DNA of 64,000 nt, from the NCBI RefSeq assembly GCF_947495565.1, contig NZ_CANLZM010000006.1:124001-188000 (forward strand), read 5' to 3'. Positions 34,760-43,072 of this stretch are shown in pieces. Under the pieces are notes generated by a model. It was given only the letters and a program-made list of their open reading frames with translations, made no database searches and had not been told where the DNA came from. Source of the DNA: an uncultured Pontibacter sp. Lineage in GTDB: Bacteria > Bacteroidota > Bacteroidia > Cytophagales > Hymenobacteraceae. The translations under genes and the position numbers were made by a program. Positions within the stretch are counted from its first letter, which is position 1, and every line of letters starts with the position of its first letter.

Positions 34760-36142
34760 ATGAAGAAATTCTGGATACTGCTAAAATTCGAGTGGCTCAA
34801 CTTCCGGGCTGATAAAGGGCTGCTGATCCTGACGATGCTTACCTTAATGGCGGGTCTGTACGGCATTTACTACGGCACCACCGAGATACAGCGGCAGCGC
34901 GAGAACATTGCCGCCCTGAAGGTGCTGACGGAGCATAACATGGAGGAACTGAAAGCTAAATACCCGGACGGTACGGATGCCGGCGACATCGGCTACTATC
35001 ACTCCACCTTTGCCGTGAACAATCCCGATGCCTGGGCCGGTCTCTCGCTGGGCCAGCGCGACGTGAACCCTTACTACATCAAACTGCGCCTCCTTAACCT
35101 GCAGTCGCAGCTCTACGACACCGAGAACATCAACCCGCTAAAGGTGCTCTCCGGCAATTTCGACCTGGCTTTTGTGCTGGTATACTTGTTTCCGCTGCTC
35201 ATTATCGGCTTGTGCTTTAATATTTTGTCAGTGGAGAAGGAGCAGGGTACGCTGCCGCTGTTGCTGTCGCAGCCCATTGGCTTGCCGCTAATAGTAAGTG
35301 CTAAGCTCACCTTCCGGATGATGATCGTGCTGGGGCTGGCCTTGCTGCTCTCGGTGGTGGCCATGGTATGGGGACAGGTGCTGCCGGATCTGCGGGTGGC
35401 GCTTTGGCTGAGCGTGGTGGTGCTATACTGTCTCTTCTGGTTCGGCGTGGCCTTTGTGGTGGCGGCCCTGCAGAAGAACTCCGCCTTCAATGCCGTGACG
35501 CTGCTGGGGGTATGGCTGTTACTGACCATTATTATACCTGCACTGCTGAACGTGTACATTGCCGTGAAGCAGCCGATGCCGCAGGCGCTGGAGCTTACAA
35601 TCAAACAGCGGGAGGTGGTGCACGGCGGCTGGGACAAACCCAAGCGCGAAACCATGGACAAGTTCTTCGCCATCTACCCCGAGTGGACCGACACAACCGA
35701 AATTCAAGGCCGTTTTGCGTGGCGCTGGTACTATGCCTTCCATCATCTAGGCGATGTGGCCGTGGCGGATTTGGCTCGGGAGTATCAGGAAGGGCTGCAG
35801 GCGCGCCATCAACTGGTGGAGCAGCTGAATGCTTGGTCAGTGCCTGTTAACGTGCAGACCATCTTCAACGCCATGGCCGGCTCTGATTTGCCGTCTTATG
35901 TGGGCTTCCTACAGAGCGCCACCAGTTACCACGATGCGCTTCGGGATTTTTATTATCCTTTCCTGTTCAACCAGGTAAAATTCACCAATGCGGATTATGC
36001 CAAAGAGCCAAGGCACAGGTTTACCAGTTCACCGGATTTTGCAACGGTGTCTGCTGGTTTGTATAAGCTTGGGCTGAGCGTGTTGCTGGTTTTTGTGGTG
36101 GTTTTTTTTCTCTTCAGAAATGTGAAGTTAAAAGTACGATAA
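34760..36142 (+). CDS. ABC-2 type transporter permease with DUF3526-like region (second)
   Basis: A 460-residue membrane protein organised like its upstream neighbour: N-terminal helix, extracytoplasmic segment, helices from about residue 125 (FDLAFVLVYLFPLLIIGLCF), coupling motif EKEQGTLPLLLSQPIGLPLI, further helices, then a large extracytoplasmic region typical of DUF3526 permeases and a last helix near the C-terminus (LYKLGLSVLLVFVVVFFLF). It presumably forms a heterodimer with the first permease. The gene starts 3 bases after it and a strong terminator follows. Confidence 0.87.
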   Translation: MKKFWILLKFEWLNFRADKGLLILTMLTLMAGLYGIYYGTTEIQRQRENIAALKVLTEHNMEELKAKYPDGTDAGDIGYYHSTFAVNNPDAWAGLSLGQRDVNPYYIKLRLLNLQSQLYDTENINPLKVLSGNFDLAFVLVYLFPLLIIGLCFNILSVEKEQGTLPLLLSQPIGLPLIVSAKLTFRMMIVLGLALLLSVVAMVWGQVLPDLRVALWLSVVVLYCLFWFGVAFVVAALQKNSAFNAVTLLGVWLLLTIIIPALLNVYIAVKQPMPQALELTIKQREVVHGGWDKPKRETMDKFFAIYPEWTDTTEIQGRFAWRWYYAFHHLGDVAVADLAREYQEGLQARHQLVEQLNAWSVPVNVQTIFNAMAGSDLPSYVGFLQSATSYHDALRDFYYPFLFNQVKFTNADYAKEPRHRFTSSPDFATVSAGLYKLGLSVLLVFVVVFFLFRNVKLKVR

Positions 36143-36172
36143 CACGCTTCCAATAAATTTAAGTTAGACATG

Positions 36173-36205
36173 AGAAAGTCCCGCTGTTTTGCAGCGGGAC
36201 TTTCT
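36173..36205 (+). terminator. Terminator of the ABC operon
   Basis: Perfect 14-bp stem AGAAAGTCCCGCTG / CAGCGGGACTTTCT (36173-36186, 36192-36205) with a five-base loop, followed by GTTTTTTT. Confidence 0.9.
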
Positions 36206-36324
36206 GTTTTTTTAACCATAGACAGCTAAACAAAAAGACTTACAAGGCCTTCATACTTGCTTATCCATCCAAGAAAACAAGAACCAGGTATAATCCATCA
36301 TCTTCTAGTTTTAAAGTATAAATC

Positions 36325-37323
36325 TTACTGCACCTTCAGCACAATTTTGCCGAACTGCTTGCTTTCTTCCATGTAGCGCATTGCTTGCTCGGCCTCCTCC
36401 AGAGGGTACACAATATCCACTACCGGCTTAATCCCCTTCTCTTGCACCAACTGCACCATGTTGGCAAAGTCCTGCGCGGTGCCCATGGTGCTGCCGTAGA
36501 TGGCAAGCTGCTTCCAGAAAATCTCTGCCGGGTTAATCTGCCCGATCATGCCAGTAGTGCCACCGTAAATACCGATGCGCCCGCCTGGTTTTGCCAGCTT
36601 CACCAGTTGCACAAACCCCTCGCCTGCCGCACTGTCTATCAGCACATCAAACCCGCCTGTCTGCGCCTTCAGCTCTTTTCCCCAGTTCTCTGCTTTATAG
36701 TTTATACCTCCGGCAACACCCAGGTCTTTAGCCAAATCGATTTTTTCCTCAGTACCGGAAGTTACCCATACTTCGGCTCCGGCAGCTAAAGCAAACTGAA
36801 TGGCAAACAAAGCCACACCGCCACCTGCACCTGTTACCAGCACCTTTTCGCCTGGCTGCAGCTGGCACTTTGTAAACAGCGCGCGGTATGCTGTTACGCC
36901 GGCCAGCGGAAGGGCTGCGGCCTCTTCAAAACTCAGGTGCAGCGGCTTCTGGTACAGGTTTTCGGCAGGCACTTTCACATACTCTGCAAAGGCCCCGTCT
37001 TGTGGCATGCCCATAATTTTATACTTCTCAGAGTGTGCCCGCGGGTTGTCGCCCCAATCTGCTGAAGGATCCACAATCACTTCCTGGTTCAGCCAGGTTT
37101 TATCCACACCCTCTCCTACTTCTGCTACCACGCCCGCACAATCTGAGCCAAGTATAGCCGGATATTTTTTGATGAAGTACTTGCCTTTCTGTATCCAGAC
37201 ATCGCGCCGGTTCAGGGCAGCGGCCTTTACCTGCACCACCGCCTCGCCAGGGCCCGCAGTAGGTTTTTCTTTATCTATAACTGTAAAAAGTTTGTTGATA
37301 TCTTCTAAGTATACTGCTTTCAT
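36325..37323 (-). CDS. Zinc-free MDR-type quinone oxidoreductase / NAD(P)H-dependent dehydrogenase
   Basis: A 332-residue cytosolic enzyme of the medium-chain dehydrogenase/reductase superfamily. The N-terminal GroES-like part reads AVVQVKAAALNRRDVWIQKG and LGSDCAGVVAEVGEGV. The Rossmann part has VLVTGAGGGVALFAIQFALA and the NADPH-contact segment EVWVTSGTEEK. The catalytic and structural zinc ligands of alcohol dehydrogenases are not complete, which points to the quinone oxidoreductase/enoyl-reductase branch. The ATG at 37323 is used; a further upstream in-frame extension is not protein-like. It is divergent from the GNAT gene. Confidence 0.85.
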   Translation of the reverse strand: MKAVYLEDINKLFTVIDKEKPTAGPGEAVVQVKAAALNRRDVWIQKGKYFIKKYPAILGSDCAGVVAEVGEGVDKTWLNQEVIVDPSADWGDNPRAHSEKYKIMGMPQDGAFAEYVKVPAENLYQKPLHLSFEEAAALPLAGVTAYRALFTKCQLQPGEKVLVTGAGGGVALFAIQFALAAGAEVWVTSGTEEKIDLAKDLGVAGGINYKAENWGKELKAQTGGFDVLIDSAAGEGFVQLVKLAKPGGRIGIYGGTTGMIGQINPAEIFWKQLAIYGSTMGTAQDFANMVQLVQEKGIKPVVDIVYPLEEAEQAMRYMEESKQFGKIVLKVQ

Positions 37324-37457
37324 TGCACTTGCTTTATTAGGTTGATACGCACTTAACCAGACAAAGATAAGCTTTCCGGGATGAGTTGAAAGTATAGGCT
37401 CTGTTGGCATTTATACTTGCAGCCCTTAACTTGCACGCCACGCTAACAACCACCGCC

Positions 37458-37958
37458 ATGAGTAAAAGTTACCGCATCCGCCAGGCCACTGCTGCCGACA
37501 TCCCGACCCTGATACAACTTGCCGAGGCCACCTGGGAACCCACTTACAACAGTATACTTACCAAGGAGCAGATTGACTTTATGTTTGAGCAAATTTACGC
37601 TGAAGCAGCACTGGAGAAGCAGCTAAAGCAGGGACAGACTTTCCTACTTTTAGAGGAGGGAGAAGAGCCTGTAGGCTTTGCTTCTTTTTCTGAGAAGGAC
37701 GCCGCAGCAAAAGTTTACAAGCTAAACAAGATATACCTGCTGCCTCAGACGCAGGGCAAAGGCTACGGAAAATTGCTGCTGCAGGCCGTGGAGCATGAGG
37801 TAAAACAACTCGGCGCCACCATACTCGACTTAAACGTGAACCGCTACAACTCCGCCAAAGTGTTTTATGAGCGCTGCGGCTATCAAGTGTGGCAGCAGGA
37901 AGACATTCCCATCGGCCCATACTGGATGAATGACTTTGTGATGCGAAAAACGCTTTAG
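37458..37958 (+). CDS. GNAT family N-acetyltransferase
   Basis: A 166-residue cytosolic GNAT. It begins SYRIRQATAADIPTLIQLAE. Strand 4 and the acetyl-CoA pyrophosphate loop are KIYLLPQTQGKGYGKLLLQA, matching Q/R-x-x-G-x-G/A. The C-terminal ATILDLNVNRYNSAKVFYERCG followed by YQVWQQE is the standard RimI-like ending. The substrate is not deducible. The upstream in-frame extension to 37404 is rejected because the start at 37458 matches the domain edge. Confidence 0.9.
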   Translation: MSKSYRIRQATAADIPTLIQLAEATWEPTYNSILTKEQIDFMFEQIYAEAALEKQLKQGQTFLLLEEGEEPVGFASFSEKDAAAKVYKLNKIYLLPQTQGKGYGKLLLQAVEHEVKQLGATILDLNVNRYNSAKVFYERCGYQVWQQEDIPIGPYWMNDFVMRKTL

Positions 37959-38081
37959 TGTGATATTAATTAGATGCTGCCTTGAAGTATGCTTTTGTAG
38001 ATAGATGAACTTCCCTGCTCCCGATAAGGAAGTTTCTGCTTAATCAGAAAAAGGAGTTTATACTATTAGTATCAAACATAA

Positions 38082-38106
38082 AAAGGGCGACCATTGGCCG
38101 CCCTTT
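38082..38106 (-). terminator. Terminator of the S8 peptidase gene
   Basis: AAAGGGCG (38082-38089) / CGCCCTTT (38099-38106), with three further pairs possible inside across one mismatch. It is followed on the minus strand by TTTATG. Confidence 0.6.
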
Positions 38107-38137
38107 AAACTTCTATTCACTTTAAACTTATACTTTA

Positions 38138-39361
38138 CTAGCGGTGTGCAATAGGATCTGCAGTGCCGTCCGGGTCGTTTTGTACATAACCATCTGTAGC
38201 AATGTTGCCTAGCAGCAGAAGACCTGCTACGTGCGGAGAGGCCATAGATGTACCGCTGATAGTGTTATAGCCGCCGCTCTTCCAAGTAGAGTTGATGCCA
38301 ACGCCTGGCGCACAGTAATCTACAGGCGGGTTGCCATAATTGGAGAACGAGGCAAAACGATCGTTGCTATCCATTGCCGATACAGTGTAGATGTTGCTAT
38401 GATTCGCACGGGCCGGAGATGAGTTGTTTGCATGCGTGCCCTCGTTACCGGCAGCCAGCGCAAACTTGATTCCTTTAGAGGCTGCCGCTACCACAGCATC
38501 ATCCAAAGCCTGAGAAACCGGGCCTCCAAGGCTCATGTTGGCCACATCGCCAGATTTACCGTTAGCAGCCACATAATCTACACCGGCAATAACGCCAGAG
38601 TAAGAACCGCTACCACGCGAGTCAAGCACTTTAACAGCTACAACCGTGGCGTCGTAAGCTACACCAAGTACACCTTCTGAGTTGTTCTTGGCACCGATAG
38701 TACCCGCTACGTGTGTGCCGTGGCCGTTTCCGTCGTCAGCCGACCCTGCGTCTCTGCCTGAGGTAAACATCGTTACACTGCGGGCAACATCCACGTTCAG
38801 GTCTGGGTGGTCCAAATCGATGCCTGAGTCGATAACCCATGCTGTTTTACCGGCGCCGCTGCCGCTGCCTACCCTGGTAATACCGTAAGGTACTGTTTGG
38901 CCGACAGAACCGCCACCGCCGCCTTTGTCAGGCTTAGCCAGCATCACCACTCTATCCGGCTCTACATAATCTACACGCGGGTCTTGCCGAAGCGTCTGCG
39001 CTTCAGTTGAGGAAAGCTTTACGGCCACACCTTTAACAGCATGCCCAAACGTTTGCTCTAACTTAAAATCGCTGATGCCGTTCTCAGCCATAATGTTTTT
39101 GCTGAGGTCGCGCACCATTTCTATTCGCTGCTCATAGGTTGCGCTCTCGCTCATGCGCAGGCTTGCACCATCTTTATATACAACTATGTACTGACCTGAT
39201 ATAATTGCACCATTTTCACTTTCTGACTGAAATTCAGCCGTAGGTTCAGCTACTTCGCCCGACTCGTTATCGCAGGCAGTAAAGGTGCAGGAAAATGTCA
39301 CTGCTGCTGCTCCTAACATAAGAGAGCGTACTACACTTCTAAAATGTAATGTGTTTTTCAT
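38138..39361 (-). CDS. Subtilisin-like S8 family serine peptidase with I9 propeptide
   Basis: A 407-residue exported protease. The signal region ends in a lipobox-like SCTFTACDNES (Cys30). Residues 57-138 are an inhibitor I9 propeptide (GQYIVVYKDGASLRMSES to RVDYVEPDRVV). The catalytic triad is D178 (VIDSGIDLDHPDL), H214 (GNGHGTHVAG) and S372 (SGTSMASPHVAG), with oxyanion Asn306 in AAGNEG. This is a proteinase K/thermitase-like layout. A Gly-rich linker (PDKGGGGGS) separates propeptide and protease. It is secreted and probably autoprocessed, acting on extracellular protein. Confidence 0.92.
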   Translation of the reverse strand: MKNTLHFRSVVRSLMLGAAAVTFSCTFTACDNESGEVAEPTAEFQSESENGAIISGQYIVVYKDGASLRMSESATYEQRIEMVRDLSKNIMAENGISDFKLEQTFGHAVKGVAVKLSSTEAQTLRQDPRVDYVEPDRVVMLAKPDKGGGGGSVGQTVPYGITRVGSGSGAGKTAWVIDSGIDLDHPDLNVDVARSVTMFTSGRDAGSADDGNGHGTHVAGTIGAKNNSEGVLGVAYDATVVAVKVLDSRGSGSYSGVIAGVDYVAANGKSGDVANMSLGGPVSQALDDAVVAAASKGIKFALAAGNEGTHANNSSPARANHSNIYTVSAMDSNDRFASFSNYGNPPVDYCAPGVGINSTWKSGGYNTISGTSMASPHVAGLLLLGNIATDGYVQNDPDGTADPIAHR

Positions 39362-39748
39362 GTGAGAAAAATTAAGGTGAGATAAAATTATTCAACAAAT
39401 CAATAATTCTAATGTATTGATATTAGATGTTATAGACAAATTATTTTATAAAAATATTTACCCACTCTATATAGAAATTGCTCTATAAGGCCGTCAGGCC
39501 ATTATTTATTTTAAGGCGGCTTGCACCCATTTTTTGTAATTAATTACCTGCTGCTGCACAACCTATGCCTGCTGTTACAGCTGCTGCAACCGCTTCATTA
39601 CGCAGTTGTATTTAAGCGGGATAACATCAATTTAAACTTATTAGAAAATTACAATCAAAACTAACTATAGGCGCTATAAAAACATGGTCATTCTTATCCT
39701 CTATACTTAAAAACAAGTATATTTAAGTAAACAAGAAAAGTAAGCGCC
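39362..39748. other. AT-rich divergent intergenic region
   Basis: Between the S8 protease (minus) and cyclophilin (plus). No gene with a start codon was found. A 23-codon open stretch on the minus strand (39540-39615, ending in VTAGIGCAAAGN) has no start codon and is preceded directly by a stop, so it is not called. AAGTAT and ATACTT copies lie near 39702 and 39716. No consensus promoter was identified. Confidence 0.4.
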
Positions 39749-40516
39749 ATGAAAAAGAAGATTTTATCTTACCTGAGCCGCCACATGCTGTTGGCTGTGT
39801 GCCTGCTCCCACTTTTTAGCTGCAACAATACCTCTACAGAGGCAGACAATGAAAACACAGAAGCCTCAGCCGAAGACGAACAAACGCTGGAGCCCCTGAC
39901 AACCGAGAATGCCGTGGCTAAACTTGAAGCTTACGGGCAGAACAACCAGGATAGCCTGGCCGTTATCAGCACGCGCCACGGCAGCATTAAAGTGCGCCTC
40001 TACAAAGACACTCCGCTGCACCGCGCTAACTTTGTGCGCCTAACCAAGGCCGGCTTTTACGACCAGGGAGAGTTTTACCGCGTAGTTGAGGGCTTTGCCG
40101 TGCAAGGCGGCGACTCTGACGAACGGGAAATGAGCCAAGGGGCTTACAAGATTCCGCAGGAGTTTAACCCCAACTATATACATAAACGCGGTGCTCTGGC
40201 CATGGCCCGCTACGGTGATGAACGCAACCCGGATAAGGAGTCATCATCCCATAACTTCTATATTGTAACAGGCAAACCCGTAAGTAAAGAGCAACTGCTA
40301 GCTTTTGAGCAAAAGCACGAAATCGATTATACCCCGGAGCAGGAGCAAACATACTTATCTGTTGGCGGTGAACCAGGCTTGGATACAGAATATACCGTGT
40401 TCGGAGAAGTGGTAGAAGGTATGGATGTGGTGGAGAAAATTGAGCAGGAGCCTGTAGACGCTTCCGATTGGCCACGCCAAGTCGTGCCGCACACTGTCAA
40501 AATTGTAAAAGAGTAG
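39749..40516 (+). CDS. Cyclophilin-type peptidyl-prolyl isomerase lipoprotein
   Basis: A 255-residue lipoprotein (lipobox PLFSCNNTS, Cys25) with an acidic linker and a cyclophilin domain from about residue 68: VISTRHGSIKVRLYKDTPLH, NFVRLTKAGFYDQGEFYRV, FAVQGGDSD, GALAMARYGDERNPDKESSS and HNFYIVTG, then YTVFGEVVEGMDVVEKIE. The QGGD and FGEV boxes are conserved. It assists folding of exported proteins in the periplasm. It converges on the M13 peptidase gene at a shared terminator. Confidence 0.92.
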   Translation: MKKKILSYLSRHMLLAVCLLPLFSCNNTSTEADNENTEASAEDEQTLEPLTTENAVAKLEAYGQNNQDSLAVISTRHGSIKVRLYKDTPLHRANFVRLTKAGFYDQGEFYRVVEGFAVQGGDSDEREMSQGAYKIPQEFNPNYIHKRGALAMARYGDERNPDKESSSHNFYIVTGKPVSKEQLLAFEQKHEIDYTPEQEQTYLSVGGEPGLDTEYTVFGEVVEGMDVVEKIEQEPVDASDWPRQVVPHTVKIVKE

Positions 40517-40533
40517 AAATACTTTGATATGAA

Positions 40534-40563
40534 AAGAGGCGCTGCAGAGATGCAGCGCCTCTT
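40534..40563. terminator. Bidirectional terminator between cyclophilin and M13 peptidase
   Basis: Perfect 13-bp stem AAGAGGCGCTGCA / TGCAGCGCCTCTT with a GAGA loop, followed on the plus strand by CTTTTTT and preceded by GAAA for the minus strand. Confidence 0.85.
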
Positions 40564-40614
40564 CTTTTTTAAACTTATACTTCAAAAGTGGATTTATTTG
40601 ATTCCACTTGCCGT

Positions 40615-42684
40615 TTACCAGATCTTAATCCGCTGTTCCTCGTTGCGCACCATGGCATCATCCTGCTTACAGTTAAATGCCTTGTAAAACTGCGGCATGT
40701 TGGCAACCGGCCCATTTGTACGGAAGCGGCCCGGCGAGTGCGGATCAGTCAGGATTTGCTGGTTCTGTGCCTCATCGCGCATATTTACGCGCCAGATCTG
40801 CGCCCATGCCAGGAAGAAGCGCTGCTCCGGCGTGAAGCCGTCTATCTTGCCCGGGTTCTTCTCTGCCAGCGCTTTTTGTAACGCGGAGTAGGCAATATTC
40901 AGGCCGCCGATGTCGGCAATGTTCTCGCCCAAAGTAAGTTTACCGTTTACATGCAGGTTATCCAGCACCGTGTACTTGTTGTACTGATCGGCCACGGCTT
41001 CGGCGCGGGCGTTAAACTTCTCCAGGTCGGCTTTCGTCCACCAGTCTTTCAGGTTGCCCTCAAAATCATACTTGGCTCCCTGGTCGTCAAAGCCGTGGGT
41101 TAGCTCATGGCCGATGACGGCACCCATGCCACCGTAGTTTACCGCATCGTCGGCGTTCGGGTCGAAGAACGGCGGCTGCAGGATACCGGCAGGAAACACA
41201 ATCTCGTTCATACTTGGGTTATAGTAGGCGTTCACCGTTGGCGGCGACATAAACCACTCCTCACGGTCTATGGGCTGGCCTATCTTCCCGATGTTATCTT
41301 TAAAGGCAAACTGGCTGGCACGCATTACGTTGGCAGCGTATGACTCACGGTTTATCTGCAGCCCCTGGTAGTCTTCCCATTTATCAGGGTAGCCAATCTT
41401 CACAGCAAAGGATTGCAGCTTCTGCATGGCCCGCTCCTTTGTCTCCTCTCCCATCCAGTCAATATCGCGCACGTGCTCTTTAAACGCTTCCTGCAGGTTA
41501 TTTACCATATCCAGTGCCTTTTGCTTGGCCTCCGGGGAGAAGGTCTTCTGCACATATAGCTGGCCTAAGGCCTCCCCCAAGGCACTGTCGGCAGAGCGCA
41601 GCACGCGCTTCCAGCGTGGCTGCATTTCCTGTGCGCCGCTCAGCACTTTGCCATAGAAGTTGAAGTTCTCCTGCACAAGATCCTGGCTTAAGTATGGCGC
41701 AGCAGTACGGGCCAAATGCCACTTGGCATAGGTTTTCCAGTCGTCCAGCGGCACGTTCTTCAGCATGCTGTTCAGTTCCTTAAAAAAGTCAGGCTGGCCC
41801 ACTATGATTTCCTTGGCGGCTGTAGCGCCCATGCCGTTCAGCAACAGGTTCACCTTCAGGTTCGGGTTTTGGCTCGTGAACTCCTGAATCGTCATCTTGT
41901 TATAGTTGGCATACGGGTCGCGCAGGTCTACGCGGGCTCTGGACGCTTTGGCCAGCCGCGTTTCTATGCTTATAACCGTCTGGGCTTTTTTCTGTGCCGA
42001 TGCTGCATCTTCGCCCATTAGCTCAAACATGTTTTGCAGGTGCTTTACATATTCTGTGCGGATGGTTTTGGAGCGTTCATCGTCTTTCAGGTAATAATCG
42101 CGGTCAGGCAGGCTGAGGCCGCCTTGCCCTGCCTGCAAAGCATATTGGGTGCTTACCTTGTCGTCCTGAGACACATACATGCTGAAGAAGCCGCTCACGC
42201 CTTTGGTTTTCAGATCGGCCACAGCACTAATCAAGTCATCAGAAGTCTTGGCGGCGCTTATTTTGTCCAACTCCGGCTTTATCGGGTTTAACCCGGCATT
42301 GTTTGCAGCCACAGAGTCCATGCCGACGGCGTAGAAATCGCCCACCAGCTGTGTGGCAGAGCCTGCTGCAGCCGTGGTGTTGGATGCTGCTTCTGTGAGC
42401 AGCTCTCGCAGCACGGCGTTGTTCTTCTCGGCCAGCTCGTTGAATGAACCCCAGCGGCTCTCAGAAGCCGGAATCGGATTGTTTTTTAACCAGCCGCCGT
42501 TCGCGTATTGGTAAAAATCCTGGCAGGGCCTAACGGTTGTGTCCAAATTGGCTAGATCAAGGCCGCGGCCCTGCATTACTTCTGCTGTGTCAGCAGCGCT
42601 ACCTTCTGTAGTCGAGGAGCTGCAACTTGCCAAGGCCAGGCCTGCCAGCACCATCGAAAACGGCAATAGGTGTGTTCTTTTCAT
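40615..42684 (-). CDS. M13 family (neprilysin/PepO-like) zinc metallopeptidase lipoprotein
   Basis: A 689-residue lipoprotein (lipobox LALASCSSS). The M13 N-terminal domain begins DTTVRPCQDFYQYANGGWLK. The catalytic helix is VIGHELTHGFDDQG (zinc ligands His526 and His530) and the second is GENIADIGGLNIAY with the third ligand Glu and conserved Asp. The substrate-binding NAYYNPSMNEIVFPAGILQP precedes the zinc site, and the C-terminal RTNGPVANMPQFYKAFNCKQ box (full family ending) is intact. It degrades oligopeptides in the periplasm or at the surface. Confidence 0.93.
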   Translation of the reverse strand: MKRTHLLPFSMVLAGLALASCSSSTTEGSAADTAEVMQGRGLDLANLDTTVRPCQDFYQYANGGWLKNNPIPASESRWGSFNELAEKNNAVLRELLTEAASNTTAAAGSATQLVGDFYAVGMDSVAANNAGLNPIKPELDKISAAKTSDDLISAVADLKTKGVSGFFSMYVSQDDKVSTQYALQAGQGGLSLPDRDYYLKDDERSKTIRTEYVKHLQNMFELMGEDAASAQKKAQTVISIETRLAKASRARVDLRDPYANYNKMTIQEFTSQNPNLKVNLLLNGMGATAAKEIIVGQPDFFKELNSMLKNVPLDDWKTYAKWHLARTAAPYLSQDLVQENFNFYGKVLSGAQEMQPRWKRVLRSADSALGEALGQLYVQKTFSPEAKQKALDMVNNLQEAFKEHVRDIDWMGEETKERAMQKLQSFAVKIGYPDKWEDYQGLQINRESYAANVMRASQFAFKDNIGKIGQPIDREEWFMSPPTVNAYYNPSMNEIVFPAGILQPPFFDPNADDAVNYGGMGAVIGHELTHGFDDQGAKYDFEGNLKDWWTKADLEKFNARAEAVADQYNKYTVLDNLHVNGKLTLGENIADIGGLNIAYSALQKALAEKNPGKIDGFTPEQRFFLAWAQIWRVNMRDEAQNQQILTDPHSPGRFRTNGPVANMPQFYKAFNCKQDDAMVRNEEQRIKIW

Positions 42685-43072
42685 AAGGTGTTAGTTTGGT
42701 TAGATGACTGGGTTATTTATGCTTTAAGTTAGATGATACTTACGTAAAAAGCAGTTTATACTTTGCCGGTTTTCATACGGGAAAATCTACGAATGTGTGC
42801 ACGTCATCATTTTTCTGCCGATGCGCAGACAAGTTGCCTCCTGCCCTAATCACCAAAGCTAGCAATGTAACATGCCTCGGCAAATGTAAGCTGGAAGCTT
42901 GCTATCATGGGAAACCACAAGTTAAAAACTCGCAGTAGGATGGCTGACTTTATACTTGTATCTCGATCGTTGCTTCTGTTAGCTAAAGCAAAACCGGATT
43001 TCAGACTATCAAAAAAAAACGCCCCGGCTATACTTTATAGCCGGGGCGTTTTTGCAAGTATAAACCTGGTGC
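42685..43072. other. Intergenic region upstream of M13 and downstream of S9 peptidase
   Basis: No gene was seen. 42685-42790 is the leader of the M13 gene. Copies of ATACTT occur near 42738, 42760 and 42953. The far end carries the terminator at 43015-43053 and one further AAGTATA at 43057. Confidence 0.45.
43015..43053 (-). terminator. Perfect 18-bp terminator with TATACTTTATA apex
   Basis: Arms 43015-43032 and 43036-43053 (core ACGCCCCGGCTATA / TATAGCCGGGGCGT). The apex reads TATACTTTATA, so the loop region contains the ATACTT motif. It lies 20 bases downstream of the minus-strand S9 peptidase stop. Confidence 0.85.

Noticed and set aside
39540-39615. Minus-strand open stretch ending VTAGIGCAAAGN, reminiscent of a bacteriocin-like tail
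   Set aside because: It has no start codon and is preceded directly by a stop; no leader, immunity or export gene is nearby.
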